A DNA stretch of 64,000 nucleotides from Chromohalobacter moromii (lineage in GTDB: Bacteria > Pseudomonadota > Gammaproteobacteria > Pseudomonadales > Halomonadaceae), in NCBI RefSeq assembly GCF_023091865.1, contig NZ_JAHXDI010000003.1:62001-126000 (forward strand). Direction: 5' to 3'. Shown here one piece after another: positions 27,573 through 38,466 of this stretch. Below the pieces are notes generated by a model. It was not told the DNA's origin. It searched no databases and saw only the letters and a program-made list of their open reading frames with translations. Made by a program: the position numbers and the translations under genes. Within the stretch, counting starts at the first letter, position 1. Each line of letters opens with the position of its first letter.

Positions 27573-28121
27573 ATGTCATTGACACCTTCCACCATGATCG
27601 AACTGGGCTCCCCACTGCCGGCATTTCAGCTTCCCGATGCCGACGGCAAGGAAGTCGACAGCGCCGATTTCGCCGGGCGGCCGATCCTCGTCGCGTTCAT
27701 CTGCAACCACTGCCCCTTCGTCAAGCACATCGCGGATGCCTTCGCCGATTTCGCCCGCGAGTATCAGGCCAAGGGCCTGGCGGTGATCGCCATCAACAGC
27801 AACGACTTTCACGCCCATCCGGACGACAATCCCGAGAACATGCGTGCAGAAATCGACGCACGCGGCTACACCTTCGATTATCTGGTGGATGAAAGCCAGG
27901 ACGTGGCACGTGCCTTCGAGGCAGCCTGTACTCCGGACTTCTTCCTCTTCGACCATGAGCATCGCTTGGCCTACCGAGGGCAGTTCGACGCCAGCCGACC
28001 CAGCAAGGAGACGCCGGTCACCGGGGAGGATTTACGGGCCGCCGCCAACGCCGTGCTCGCGGACCGCGCACCGTCAGCGCAGCAGACGCCTTCAATGGGC
28101 TGCAATATCAAATGGAAGTAA
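27573..28121 (+). CDS. Thioredoxin-fold (AhpC/TSA-type) protein
   Basis: A 182-residue peroxiredoxin/TlpA-like protein: LGSPLPAFQLPDADGKEVDSADFAGRPILVAFICNHCPFVKHI has the thioredoxin strand with CxxC in the form CNHC, and the conserved cis-Pro region is in CTPDFFLFD. ATG 27573 follows CGGAGG. No signal peptide, so cytoplasmic. It overlaps the downstream dehydratase by 10 nt. It is probably a thioredoxin-like reductase or peroxidase unrelated to the aromatic pathways. Confidence 0.8.
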   Translation: MSLTPSTMIELGSPLPAFQLPDADGKEVDSADFAGRPILVAFICNHCPFVKHIADAFADFAREYQAKGLAVIAINSNDFHAHPDDNPENMRAEIDARGYTFDYLVDESQDVARAFEAACTPDFFLFDHEHRLAYRGQFDASRPSKETPVTGEDLRAAANAVLADRAPSAQQTPSMGCNIKWK

Positions 28122-29056
28122 GCGATGTCCAACGCGCGCGGGAACGGATCGCCGAGGCCCTCGCGCCGACACCGCTGTTGCTCGACCAGACGCTGTCCGA
28201 GCGTCTGGGACGACGTGTGTGGCTCAAGGCAGAGTCATTTCAGCACACCGGCTCCTTCAAGGCACGCGGTTCGCTGAACTGGCTACGCACGGCCCGCGAC
28301 GCGGAACTTGTCGGTGGGCTAGGCGCCGTTTCCGCCGGCAACCACGCCTTGGGCCTAGCCTGGGCGGCACGGCAAAGGAGCGTGCCCGTAACCATCGTGA
28401 TGCCCGAGAATGCGAGTCCCTTCAAGGTCAAAGGAAGCCGCGCGCTGGGTGCGGAGGTCATCCTGCACGGCGATATCAACGCGGCCTGGGCATTGATGCA
28501 TGAAAGGGTCGGGGAACGCGGCCTGACGCTGGTGCATCCTTATGACGACGAACGCATCATCGCCGGCCAGGGCACGCTGGGGCTCGAGGTGCTCGAGCAG
28601 GCACCGGACGCCCAGGCGATTCTGTGCCCGGTCGGTGGCGGCGGCCTGATCGGGGGCATCGGCGTGGCGACGTCGGCGCTGCGCCCCTCGCTCTCGCTGA
28701 TCGGCGTGGAACCCAGCGGGGCGGCGAGCATGGCGCATGCCTGGGCCCAGGGTGGCCCCGCTAGGCTCAGTGAAGTGCAAAGCTGCGCCAAGAGTCTCGC
28801 CGCCGCTATCGTCGGCGAGCACACCTATCCGCTGAGTCGCCGACACGTCGCCGAGCTCGTCGACGTGGATGAAGATGCCATCCACCGTGCCATGCGCCAC
28901 TTGCTTTACCAGACCAAGCTAGTCGCGGAGCCTGGCGCCGCCGTGGGGGTGGCCGCCCTGCTCGAAAGCGCGGCGACACTACCACCGCAAGGCGATGTCG
29001 TGGTCATCGTCACCGGCGCCAACCTGGGGCGCGAGGAACTGGCCGGCTTGTTGTAA
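28112..29056 (+). CDS. Threonine/serine dehydratase-like PLP enzyme
   Basis: Fold-type II PLP enzyme, 314 residues. The PLP lysine is K50 in HTGSFKARGS, and the phosphate-binding loop is GGGGLIGG near 177. No C-terminal ACT regulatory domain is present, so it resembles catabolic threonine dehydratases or serine/hydroxyaspartate dehydratases more than biosynthetic IlvA. The start overlaps the previous gene by 10 nt, suggesting coupling. Its link to the aromatic genes is unclear. Confidence 0.82.
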   Translation: MEVSDVQRARERIAEALAPTPLLLDQTLSERLGRRVWLKAESFQHTGSFKARGSLNWLRTARDAELVGGLGAVSAGNHALGLAWAARQRSVPVTIVMPENASPFKVKGSRALGAEVILHGDINAAWALMHERVGERGLTLVHPYDDERIIAGQGTLGLEVLEQAPDAQAILCPVGGGGLIGGIGVATSALRPSLSLIGVEPSGAASMAHAWAQGGPARLSEVQSCAKSLAAAIVGEHTYPLSRRHVAELVDVDEDAIHRAMRHLLYQTKLVAEPGAAVGVAALLESAATLPPQGDVVVIVTGANLGREELAGLL

Positions 29057-29119
29057 GCGATGTCTTGGCAGTACGTGCTGGAGCGACATGCTGATATCAC
29101 GTGCTCTCTCGTCACGCGC

Positions 29120-29752
29120 TTAGAAGTCGAAGAACACCGTCTCGCCCTCGCCCTGCAGCCGAATGTCGAAACGATAGCGGGGCTTGCCTTCACCCTCTTC
29201 ACGCGTGGCGATCAGCGTCTGACGCCGCGTGGGCGACTCAACCGCATTGAGCACCGGGCAGGCCGCGTTGGCCTCGGCCTCGTCTTCGAAGTACAACCGC
29301 GTATGCAGCTGAATATTGATGCCGCGGGCGAACACGGCGAGCGTGACGTGCGGTGCCATCAGGCGGCCATCGCGGCGCGCGACCTGGCCCGGTTTGATGG
29401 TGTGAAAGCACCACTCGCCGTCGTTTTCCACCGTGGTCGCGGTGCGTCCGAAGCTGTTGAACGGCGCTTGCAGATCGAATTCGCACTGGTAGTTGCCATG
29501 AGCGTCCGCCTGCCAGGCTTCCAGCAAGGCATCGCGCACCAGGTCGCCGTTGCCGTCGATGACGCGGCCCACGAGTTCGATGGCCTCGCCGTCGGCCTCC
29601 GGCGAAGCGAGCCGATTCCAGATTTCTTCCTCACGCGGCGGCAAGCCGGCGATATCCAAGGCCAGGCCGATGTGCACGTAGGGGCCGGCCGTCTGTGACG
29701 CGGTTTCACGCAGCATGGTTGCAGCGCAGGGCTGTGAGTTCGGCTGTTGCAT
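29120..29752 (-). CDS. pcaG: Protocatechuate 3,4-dioxygenase alpha subunit
   Basis: Structural subunit of the intradiol dioxygenase that makes 3-carboxy-cis,cis-muconate. The 210-residue protein shows TASQTAGPYVHIGLAL, the VIDGNGDLVRDALLEAWQADAHGNY intradiol fold strand and a C-terminal YRFDIRLQGEGETVFFDF. It lacks the Tyr/His iron ligands found in the beta subunit, as expected. It lies 3 nt after pcaH on the same transcript. Confidence 0.95.
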   Translation of the reverse strand: MQQPNSQPCAATMLRETASQTAGPYVHIGLALDIAGLPPREEEIWNRLASPEADGEAIELVGRVIDGNGDLVRDALLEAWQADAHGNYQCEFDLQAPFNSFGRTATTVENDGEWCFHTIKPGQVARRDGRLMAPHVTLAVFARGINIQLHTRLYFEDEAEANAACPVLNAVESPTRRQTLIATREEGEGKPRYRFDIRLQGEGETVFFDF

Positions 29753-29755
29753 GAT

Positions 29756-30496
29756 TTACCCCTGGTTCTCGAAATAGGTTTGCACTTCACCGCGGATCAC
29801 CAGATCGAAACGGTAGGCCAGACAATCCATCGAGCGGCTACGCGCCATGTCGAGACGACCGGTCATGGTTTCCACCGCTTCGGGGTCACGCAGGGTATGC
29901 ACGATGGGACACAGCGGAATCAGCGGGTCGCCCTCGAAGTACATCTGGGTGATCAAGCGCGTGGAGATCGACGGTCCCATCACCGAGACGTGGATGTGCG
30001 CCGGGCGCCAGCTATTGATGTCGTTGGGCCAGGGATACGGGCCGGGCTTGACGGTGCGGAAACGGTACCAGCCCTCGTCATCGCTCAGGCAGCGCCCCAC
30101 ACCACCGAAGTTAGGATCTAGCGGCGCCAGGTAACCGTCTTTCTTGTGGCGATAACGCCCACCGGCGTTGGCTTGCCACATTTCCACCAGGGTGTTGGGC
30201 ACCGGCTTGCCGAACTGATCGATGACACGTCCGAACACGATGACCCGCTCGCCGATGGGCAATCCGGATTGGGCCTCGTTGTCGGCACGGAAGTTGAGCA
30301 GCAGGTCGTTGTCGTGGGGCCCCATGCGTAGGCGCGTAAAATCCGGGCCGCCGAGCTCCGAAACGCTGGGCGCCTGCATGCTGACATAGGCTTGGCTAGG
30401 GGAGCGCGCCACCGTCGTCTTGTAGCCCGGCGCATAGGCCGGGGGGTGCCAGTTACGGTCGCGCTCGACGAAGCGTTTATTATCGTTGCGAGGCAT
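29756..30496 (-). CDS. pcaH: Protocatechuate 3,4-dioxygenase beta subunit
   Basis: Catalytic Fe(III) subunit, 246 residues. The iron ligands Y115, Y154, H167 and H169 correspond, with an offset of seven, to those known from the P. putida enzyme; the motif RPAHIHV carries the two histidines. Together with PcaG it starts the ortho branch. Unlike many pca clusters, pcaHG is separated from pcaBDCIJF by the mdlC/TRAP region and has its own regulator pcaQ divergently nearby. A PcaQ-type box lies about 110 nt upstream. Confidence 0.96.
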   Translation of the reverse strand: MPRNDNKRFVERDRNWHPPAYAPGYKTTVARSPSQAYVSMQAPSVSELGGPDFTRLRMGPHDNDLLLNFRADNEAQSGLPIGERVIVFGRVIDQFGKPVPNTLVEMWQANAGGRYRHKKDGYLAPLDPNFGGVGRCLSDDEGWYRFRTVKPGPYPWPNDINSWRPAHIHVSVMGPSISTRLITQMYFEGDPLIPLCPIVHTLRDPEAVETMTGRLDMARSRSMDCLAYRFDLVIRGEVQTYFENQG

Positions 30497-30602
30497 GCGA
30501 ATCTCCTGATCGAAAGGACCGCGGCGCGAGCGAACGCCACGATGTCATGCCTCATTGTCCGTGCCTGGCGCGGGTTGCCAATTGAAATGGCCGACCACCG
30601 CT

Positions 30603-30618
30603 ATAACCCCAGGGCTAT
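30603..30618. promoter_or_regulatory. PcaQ-type operator upstream of pcaHG
   Basis: ATAACC-CCAG-GGCTAT is a near match to the ATAACC-N4-GGTTA(A/T) PcaQ motif described in Sinorhizobium. It lies about 107 nt upstream of the pcaH start and 51 nt from the pcaQ stop. Confidence 0.6.
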
Positions 30619-30668
30619 GTCGGCCAAAGGTCTATGCTACCAAAGATCAAGTATCCGCCTGTGATCTG

Positions 30669-31595
30669 TCACCCCGAAGGTGATGCCATCTCGGCGACGA
30701 TATCGCGCAGACACGCGCTCAAGGCGTCGACGCCGGGATTGCGCGGCAGGGCGATATTGGTGCACACCCCCACGGAGCCGCCCCGCGATTCCAGACGCAC
30801 GGGCAAGCGCGCCAGGCGGCCATCGCGGAGATCCTCGCGTACCGCATCGAGAGGCGCGACCCACAGCGCGTCGCTAGCCAAGGCATAGCGACGGCTCAAC
30901 GAGAGCGACAGGGTTTCCAGTGCGATACGCGGCGGCTCGGCTCCCTGCTCGACCCAGAAACGCTCGACCTGATCGCGCAGGGTGGTCGACGTCGGTGGGA
31001 CGATCCACGCATTGGCGGTCAACGCTTCAGCATCCAGTACATCCTGCCCCAACAGCGGGTGCTCGGCGCGCACCACCAACACCAACGGCTCGTAATACAG
31101 GTGCTCGAACTGCAGGCCGCGGATTTCGCGAGCCTCGCTCATGCGTCCGGCCACCGCGTCCAGCTCCCCCATCCGAAGGCGGGAGAGCAGATACGCACTG
31201 GGCCCCGTCACCACCTGAACGCGCCATTGCGGTGCCTGGGCATGCAGGCGATGCAACGCCCGGGGAAGCAGGCCCTCTTCGACGGTCGAAAGCGCGCCCA
31301 GACGCACCACCGCCTCCTGCTGGGCGGCGTCCTGCACCGCCTGGAATCCCTCGCCTAGACTGCGCAGCGCGGGGCCGGCGTGACGCAGTAGCGTCAAGCC
31401 AGCGGTGGTCAAGGTAGCGCCTTGCGGACTGCGCTCGAAAAGCGTCGTCTCGAGGATCTCTTCCAGCTCGCGAATCGTCTTGGACATCGCCGGCTGGGTA
31501 ATGGAAAGTGCCTGCGCGGCCTTGGCCAGACTTTGCAACCGCGCGACTTCCTGAAACGCCATGAGATGGCGCAGCTTGACGCGAGCGCTCAGCAT
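30669..31595 (-). CDS. pcaQ: LysR-family activator of pcaHG
   Basis: The 308-residue LysR protein has the HTH at about 5-65 (LRHLMAFQEVARLQSLAKAAQALSITQPAMSKTI) and an effector domain (about 95-300). Starting at ATG 31595 gives the PcaQ-like N-terminus MLSARVKLRHLMAFQEV; an upstream in-frame GTG/ATG adds 17 residues without support. The gene lies upstream of pcaHG on the same strand, with a PcaQ-type box in the gap. PcaQ activates pcaHG in rhizobia in response to 3-carboxymuconate or its lactone. Confidence 0.88.
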   Translation of the reverse strand: MLSARVKLRHLMAFQEVARLQSLAKAAQALSITQPAMSKTIRELEEILETTLFERSPQGATLTTAGLTLLRHAGPALRSLGEGFQAVQDAAQQEAVVRLGALSTVEEGLLPRALHRLHAQAPQWRVQVVTGPSAYLLSRLRMGELDAVAGRMSEAREIRGLQFEHLYYEPLVLVVRAEHPLLGQDVLDAEALTANAWIVPPTSTTLRDQVERFWVEQGAEPPRIALETLSLSLSRRYALASDALWVAPLDAVREDLRDGRLARLPVRLESRGGSVGVCTNIALPRNPGVDALSACLRDIVAEMASPSG

Positions 31596-31770
31596 CGCGG
31601 TGTCCTCACGAATCACGGGCAGGGGCGCGACGCATGTACGAGCCACGATCGTTCGCCCTCGCCAAGGTCACATCAGTGAGAGGAGGATACCAGCAGGCGC
31701 TGGGTACCGACCATGGCGATGAGGTAGCGGCATGCCATGCTGTGTCATGAACTCCCATGGATGAAATACA

Positions 31771-31798
31771 ACGGCGCCACCTCGCAAGGCGGCGCCGT
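31771..31798 (-). terminator. Terminator after mdlC-linked dctP
   Basis: 8-bp stem ACGGCGCC / GGCGCCGT with a 12-nt loop, followed on the minus strand by TTGTATTT. It lies 21 nt beyond the dctP stop. Confidence 0.65.
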
Positions 31799-31818
31799 AT
31801 CACGCGAGAGTGTTCTCA

Positions 31819-32841
31819 TCACAACGCGCACTTGCCATCACGCAAGGACAAAGCCTTCTCGTAGACCGCTGGCGCGTTGTCGATACCCCGCTCTTCCAAG
31901 CGCTCGAGGTAACGCTCGGTACCGCGCTTCAAGGGGCCCGACCATTGCGGATCGTTCAGGGGATCCTCGACACTATGGATCGTATCGCCCTGCTCGCGCG
32001 CCTGCTCCTTGCCTTGAGTATCGAGCCCGTAGAATACCTCGCCTGCTTTCTCGGCCCAGCGCATGCCACTGTTGGCGTCGATCGCCTTACGCGCTGCGGG
32101 CGATAACGCCTCGTAAGCATCACGATTCATGACAGCCATCAGGGCGCCCGTGTAGTAGGGAATATCCAAGTGGTAGTTGGCCAACTCATTGACTTGGAAT
32201 ACTTTCATGGCTTCCCAGGGCAAGCTCAATCCATCGATCACGCCACGCTGCATCGAGGTATAGATGTCCGGTGCCGGCATGCCTACCGGATCGGCGCCCA
32301 TGCTTTCCAGCATATCGCTGGACACTTCACTGGGCGTGCGTATACGCAGCCCTTCGAGATCTTCCGGCGTTTGAACCTCAGTGTCTCGCGTATGCAAAGG
32401 TGCCGGCCCGGTGGTGAACAAGAACAGCGGATGCGAATCAGCGTACTCGTCGCCCAGCTCGCCGTCATCGTAAAGCGACTGCAGGATGCAGGCCCCTTGA
32501 GGTGCGCTGGCTGACACGCCGGGCAGCTGCACGATTTCGGAGAGCGGGAAGCGCCCCGCCGTATAGCCCTGAAGCGTAACAGTGATATCGGCGACGCCGT
32601 TGACCACGCCTTCGTAGGCACTGTTTGCCTTGCTCAGCGTCTGCGAGGGATAGATCTCTACTTCGAGCGCTCCATCGGAATCCTCCTTGACCTGCTTCGC
32701 CCAGGCCTCGATGAGATCTTGATTGACGGCGGATTGCGCAGGCCACAGGTGGCCCAGGCGCAGTGTGGTATCGGCGTAGGCGGCGCTCGCTGCAGCGGTA
32801 AGCCCGAGCCCTAGAAGGCAGCATGAGATGGCGTGTTTCAT
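31819..32841 (-). CDS. Orphan TRAP solute-binding protein next to mdlC
   Basis: DctP-family receptor, 340 residues, with a signal peptide (about 1-23, cleavage near AYA). It has the DctP segments LRLGHLWPAQSAVNQDLIEAW and LEGLRIRTPSEV. The mature protein has exactly two cysteines, one in QGACIL and one three residues from the C-terminus, as in the DctPs at 35558 and 38467. It has no permease of its own; it lies 85 nt downstream of mdlC on the same strand. It probably delivers benzoylformate or mandelate to the DctQM encoded at 36646-38449, which is inference. Confidence 0.9.
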   Translation of the reverse strand: MKHAISCCLLGLGLTAAASAAYADTTLRLGHLWPAQSAVNQDLIEAWAKQVKEDSDGALEVEIYPSQTLSKANSAYEGVVNGVADITVTLQGYTAGRFPLSEIVQLPGVSASAPQGACILQSLYDDGELGDEYADSHPLFLFTTGPAPLHTRDTEVQTPEDLEGLRIRTPSEVSSDMLESMGADPVGMPAPDIYTSMQRGVIDGLSLPWEAMKVFQVNELANYHLDIPYYTGALMAVMNRDAYEALSPAARKAIDANSGMRWAEKAGEVFYGLDTQGKEQAREQGDTIHSVEDPLNDPQWSGPLKRGTERYLERLEERGIDNAPAVYEKALSLRDGKCAL

Positions 32842-32926
32842 TGTATGACCTCGTTATCGTTGTGTGATGTATTCGGTCGTGTGGCGCTCAGAATCTGGCA
32901 CCGTGCTTGTTATGTCAGACGCATCC

Positions 32927-34570
<1,644 letters not shown>

Positions 34571-34610
34571 TCATTATTCTTTCTATACGAAATAAATAGG
34601 ACTTATCCGA

Positions 34611-35537
34611 ATGCGCCCTATAGACCTTAATCTCATACGGACATTCGTGACACTGTATGAATCGCGTAGCGTTACCCTCGCCGCGCACCGGCTAAATGTC
34701 ACTCAGCCCTCCGTCAGCTACTCTCTTTCAAGGCTTCGCGAGATTTTCAACGATCCGCTTTTCTCCAGAACGCGCGATGGCATGGAACCCACCTTCCTTT
34801 CCTCACAGGTCTACGCGTCCTTTCGTCATGCCTTGACACAAATAGAGCACACGATCAGCGACAATCAGCATTTCGATCCTTGCCACTCACAGCGGCGTTT
34901 TCGACTGGCCTTGACCGACCTAGGGGAAACGACTCTGCTGCCTGCCATTCTTCAGCGCATGCAGACATTAGCACCACACGTGGAGCTTGAGGTCGTGCCG
35001 TTGGAAATAGAAAAGATCAATTCATGGTTCGACAACAAAAGTGTCGATGCCGTCGTTTGTAGCCGGGATATAATGGCGCCCAGCATGGGAAGAAAAGCCA
35101 TCATTGAGGAGCGTTATGTATGCTTGTTAAGCAAACAGCATCCACGCATTCAGAAGAGACTCGACATGGAGACCTTCACTCAGGAGCATCACGTCGTCGT
35201 CTCTCCTTCATCGGGACACAGCCTCGCTGAAGATATATTGAAAACACACGACATCAGCCGCAAAGTCAGCGCCGTCGTGCCCCACTTCTCGGCGTTGCCT
35301 CGCATCCTGGAGAATTCAGAGTTACTGGCGATACTCCCCCAGCAGATCGCACATATCTTTGCGCGAGAAGCGGCTCTACAGATATGTGAGCTACCTTTCG
35401 ACGTGCCAAATGTCGAGGTAACGCTCTACTGGCCACGCCATGCCGATGACTCATCGGCGCAAGAGTGGTTTCGTCAAACGCTCATCGAGGCGATCGCCCC
35501 GGGGCATGAAAAGAACGGTCCGTCAGGCGCACGCTGA
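34611..35537 (+). CDS. LysR-family regulator divergent from mdlC
   Basis: The 308-residue LysR protein has its HTH at about 4-62 (DLNLIRTFVTLYESRSVTLAAHRLNVTQPSVSYSLSRLREIFNDPLFSRTRDG), a form typical of the NodD/LinR/BenM-adjacent subgroup, and an effector domain from about 90 to 290. It is divergent from mdlC, with a 97-nt intergenic region holding GTTCTTGAAC (34533-34542) and TCTTGCCAAGA (34551-34561) short palindromes. It probably activates mdlC and the linked binding-protein gene. Its stop codon lies within a terminator stem. Confidence 0.85.
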   Translation: MRPIDLNLIRTFVTLYESRSVTLAAHRLNVTQPSVSYSLSRLREIFNDPLFSRTRDGMEPTFLSSQVYASFRHALTQIEHTISDNQHFDPCHSQRRFRLALTDLGETTLLPAILQRMQTLAPHVELEVVPLEIEKINSWFDNKSVDAVVCSRDIMAPSMGRKAIIEERYVCLLSKQHPRIQKRLDMETFTQEHHVVVSPSSGHSLAEDILKTHDISRKVSAVVPHFSALPRILENSELLAILPQQIAHIFAREAALQICELPFDVPNVEVTLYWPRHADDSSAQEWFRQTLIEAIAPGHEKNGPSGAR

Positions 35538-35543
35538 CGGACC
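35517..35543 (-). terminator. Terminator of the pca/TRAP minus-strand operon
   Basis: 10-bp stem GGTCCGTCAG / CTGACGGACC with a 7-nt loop, followed on the minus strand by GTTCTTTT. The LysR stop codon lies inside the stem. Confidence 0.7.
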
Positions 35544-35557
35544 ATGCAGTACCATAC

Positions 35558-36571
35558 TTAAGCGTCGCAGGATTCCTTTAGGGTCATGACGGTGTCGTAC
35601 GTCTGGGCCCCTGGCAAGCCTTCTTCCTGCAAGTCGTTTACATAACGATTGATCGTATCCTTGAGTACCGGTCCCCAATCGTCGTCTTGCAACGGGTTAT
35701 CGATGGTGATGATTTCATCGCCCGCATCGAGTGCTTCCTGACGACCTTCCTTGATCAGTTCATCGTACACACTGGCCGCCTTCATCGACCACTCCATACC
35801 GCTATGCTCGTCGACGACTTTCTTGAGGTCATCCGGCAAGTTCTCGTAATCATCCTTGTTCATCGTCGCGATCAGTGCCAGATCGTACAGCGGCACTTCG
35901 GTATGATAATTAACGAGCTCGTTGACCCGGAAGGTCTTGGCGCCTTCCCAGTTGATGCTCAAGCCATCCATTACGCCACGCTGGAGCGACGTGTAGATAT
36001 CCGGCGCCGGCATCCCGACAGGTTGCGCGCCGAGATCTTCCATCATGTCTCCCACCAGCGAGGTCGGACGACGTAAGCGCATGCCCTCCAGGTCACTGGG
36101 CTTCTCGAGCAATTTCTCCTTGGCGTGCAGGTAACCCGGCCCGGTCGTGAACATGAAAAGCACGTGTGAATCCGAGTACTCCTGATCGAGGTTGCCTTGA
36201 TCGTAGAGCTTCTGCAACACGCAGGAGCCTTGACGACTGCTATTGGAAACCCCGGGAACTTCGACGACTTGCGTCAAGGGAAAGCGTCCCGACGTATAAC
36301 CTTGGGCCGTCGCACCGATATCGGCGATACCATCGACCACCGCCTCATAGGTGGCATCGGACTTGGCGAGCGTCTGGCCCGGGAACACCTGTACTTCCAG
36401 GCGACCGTCCGATGCCTCCTCCACGCTATCGGCCCACGCCTGGAAGATTTCCGTGTCGATCTTGGATCCCCCCGGCCATACGTGAGCCAGGCGTAGCGTT
36501 TCCGCCTGTGCCAGGCCAGGCAAAACGGCTAATCCAAAGGTCAAGCCGGCGGCGTAGTAGATTGTTTTCAT
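35558..36571 (-). CDS. dctP: TRAP solute-binding protein (second of three paralogues)
   Basis: DctP-family receptor, 337 residues, signal peptide about 1-23 (cleavage after LAQA). It is closely similar to the proteins at 31819 and 38467: LRLAHVWPGGSKIDTEIFQAWADSVEEASDGRLEVQVFPGQTLAKSDATYEAVVDGIADIG. The mature form has two cysteines, in RQGSCVLQ and at the C-terminal ESCDA. It lies downstream of dctM on the same strand, so the operon order is dctP-dctQ-dctM-dctP. Its ligand is likely an aromatic acid related to the pca pathway. Confidence 0.9.
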   Translation of the reverse strand: MKTIYYAAGLTFGLAVLPGLAQAETLRLAHVWPGGSKIDTEIFQAWADSVEEASDGRLEVQVFPGQTLAKSDATYEAVVDGIADIGATAQGYTSGRFPLTQVVEVPGVSNSSRQGSCVLQKLYDQGNLDQEYSDSHVLFMFTTGPGYLHAKEKLLEKPSDLEGMRLRRPTSLVGDMMEDLGAQPVGMPAPDIYTSLQRGVMDGLSINWEGAKTFRVNELVNYHTEVPLYDLALIATMNKDDYENLPDDLKKVVDEHSGMEWSMKAASVYDELIKEGRQEALDAGDEIITIDNPLQDDDWGPVLKDTINRYVNDLQEEGLPGAQTYDTVMTLKESCDA

Positions 36572-36645
36572 TGTTGGTACCTCATTGTGTCTTGATGGCT
36601 AGCGTTTGCGTCCTTCCATACCACTCGCGCGTTCCACTCCTGGAA

Positions 36646-37932
36646 TCAAATGAGAAACAGACTGAGCACGGGAAATGCGATCAATAGTGCCAAGCGTATA
36701 AAGTCGGCGGCGATGAAGGGCGCCACACCCTTGAAGATTTCACCCAATCCCACATGGGGTGCCATGGCTTTGATAACGAAGACATTCATCCCCACTGGGG
36801 GCGTTATCAAGCCTAATTCGACGGTCAATACGGTCACGATGCCGAACCATACCGGATCGATACCCACGCTCTGAATGATCGGGAACACTACCGGCACGGT
36901 GATCACCAGCATGGCGATCGAATCCATGAACATCCCGAGGATGAAATACAGCAACAAGATGCATAGCAGCACGACAAGCGGCGTAAGATCCATGCTTAAA
37001 AGGAACTCACTGATGGTAAAGGAAATCCGCGAGACCGAAATGAAGTAGCCTAGCGTCTCGGCCCCCACCAGCATGAAAAACACCACCGAGGAAAGTGCCA
37101 ACGTTTCCTGCACGGACTGCCACAACCCTCTTGCACGCATCCCTTTGGCCAAGGCATACAGCAATGTCGCAAAGGCCCCCACACTCGCCCCTTCTGTGGG
37201 CGTGAAAGCACCAAAATAAATGCCCAATATGAGGAGTAGAAAGACGCCGAAGAAAGGTGACAATCCCGCCAAGGATTTAACCTTATCGCCCCAGGAAGTG
37301 GACTCTCCCGCGACGGCAAGCGAAGGCTTTAGCCGCATCACGACGGTGATCGCCAACGAGTAGAAAAGGAGTCCCATCAGCCCGGGTATGAGACCCGCCA
37401 TGAACATATCGCCTACCGACTGCTCGGTAAGAATGGCGTAGATCAACAACGCGATGCTCGGCGGAATCATGATTCCCAGCGTTCCACCTGCAGCCAGCGC
37501 ACCGGTGGCCAAGCCCCGGTTGTAACCGTAGCGCTCCATTTCGGGCAGTGCGACGCGGGTCATGGTGCTCGCCGTGGCCAATGACGATCCGGAAATCGCC
37601 GAGAAAATACCGCAGGAGCCAATCGCCGAGATCGCCAGCCCGCCTTTCCAGCCACCGCAGATGACGCGAGTGGAATTGAACAATTTACCTGCCATGCCGG
37701 AGTGCGCCGCCAATACCCCCATGAAAATGAACATGGGAACCGCACTGAAGCTGTAATTGGATAACACTTCCACGGGCACGGATTTGACCATCGACAAGGC
37801 GGCGCCCATGTTGATGATCTGCGAGAACCCTACGACACCGACGATCAACATCGATAGTGCCACCGGCACGCGCAGCATCATCAACACCAGCAATGACGCC
37901 AGGCCTAGGCCACCAATCATTTCACTACCCAT
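36646..37932 (-). CDS. dctM: TRAP large permease shared by several binding proteins
   Basis: 12-TM permease, 428 residues, with GSCGIFSAISGSSLATASTMTRVALPEMERYGYNRGLATGALAAGGTLGIMIPPSIALLIYA as the conserved DctM core. The start overlaps dctQ by 8 nt. It lies between two dctP genes, and a third related dctP lies near mdlC. This large subunit and the preceding small subunit are the only complete permease nearby. Confidence 0.93.
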   Translation of the reverse strand: MGSEMIGGLGLASLLVLMMLRVPVALSMLIVGVVGFSQIINMGAALSMVKSVPVEVLSNYSFSAVPMFIFMGVLAAHSGMAGKLFNSTRVICGGWKGGLAISAIGSCGIFSAISGSSLATASTMTRVALPEMERYGYNRGLATGALAAGGTLGIMIPPSIALLIYAILTEQSVGDMFMAGLIPGLMGLLFYSLAITVVMRLKPSLAVAGESTSWGDKVKSLAGLSPFFGVFLLLILGIYFGAFTPTEGASVGAFATLLYALAKGMRARGLWQSVQETLALSSVVFFMLVGAETLGYFISVSRISFTISEFLLSMDLTPLVVLLCILLLYFILGMFMDSIAMLVITVPVVFPIIQSVGIDPVWFGIVTVLTVELGLITPPVGMNVFVIKAMAPHVGLGEIFKGVAPFIAADFIRLALLIAFPVLSLFLI

Positions 37933-38449
37933 TGGCGCTTTCCTCCTGTTGGCCGAAGACGCCGCTCAGCAAGACATGCATCAAGCTGCGCAGGCTGAGT
38001 AGTGCACTCAGAAAGGCGGCAAACAAATAAATAGGTCCCATGGAAATCCGCAAGTCTTGCGTGACTTCACCATGAGATATCGCGCCGAGCGCCGAATTGA
38101 TCAGCCCCACGCACAAGATAATCCCCAGCACCATGAAACCCAGCAGGTAAAAACCGTGCAGGCGCGCCTTGAGGGCATCGTTCATACGGTGCGTCAGTGC
38201 CTCGACGACTACCTGGCTTTTCTCGACGCTCGCAGCCATGGCCGCGAGCAGAGAGAACAGCAGCAGGTAGCTGACCAACTCCACGCTTCCCGACACGCTG
38301 AGGGATATCGCTCCACCGGTCAGATCACTCAAGTAACGCAGCCCCACGTCGAGAATGGTGACCGACAACAGCGCCAGAAGCGCTATGCCAGCTATGATTC
38401 TGCACAGGGAGCCCAGCCAATGACTGAGCCGAGTGAGCCCTTGCTGCAT
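37925..38449 (-). CDS. dctQ: TRAP small permease
   Basis: 174-residue DctQ with four predicted hydrophobic helices (about 14-34, 50-72, 93-115, 135-157) and the conserved ILDVGLRYLSDLTGGAISLSVSGSVELVSYLLLF region. It overlaps dctM and starts 17 nt after the upstream dctP stop. Confidence 0.9.
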   Translation of the reverse strand: MQQGLTRLSHWLGSLCRIIAGIALLALLSVTILDVGLRYLSDLTGGAISLSVSGSVELVSYLLLFSLLAAMAASVEKSQVVVEALTHRMNDALKARLHGFYLLGFMVLGIILCVGLINSALGAISHGEVTQDLRISMGPIYLFAAFLSALLSLRSLMHVLLSGVFGQQEESANG

Positions 38450-38466
38450 ACCGTTCTCTCCTAGCC

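Noticed and set aside
28112-29056. Threonine dehydratase-like gene as part of the gallate pathway
   Set aside because: No pathway step needs it; it is separated by the MFS and thioredoxin genes and a gap with a weak hairpin, so it is treated as a neighbour only.
29060-29698. Plus-strand ORF opposite pcaG
   Set aside because: Antisense shadow of pcaG, whose intradiol-fold features are clear.
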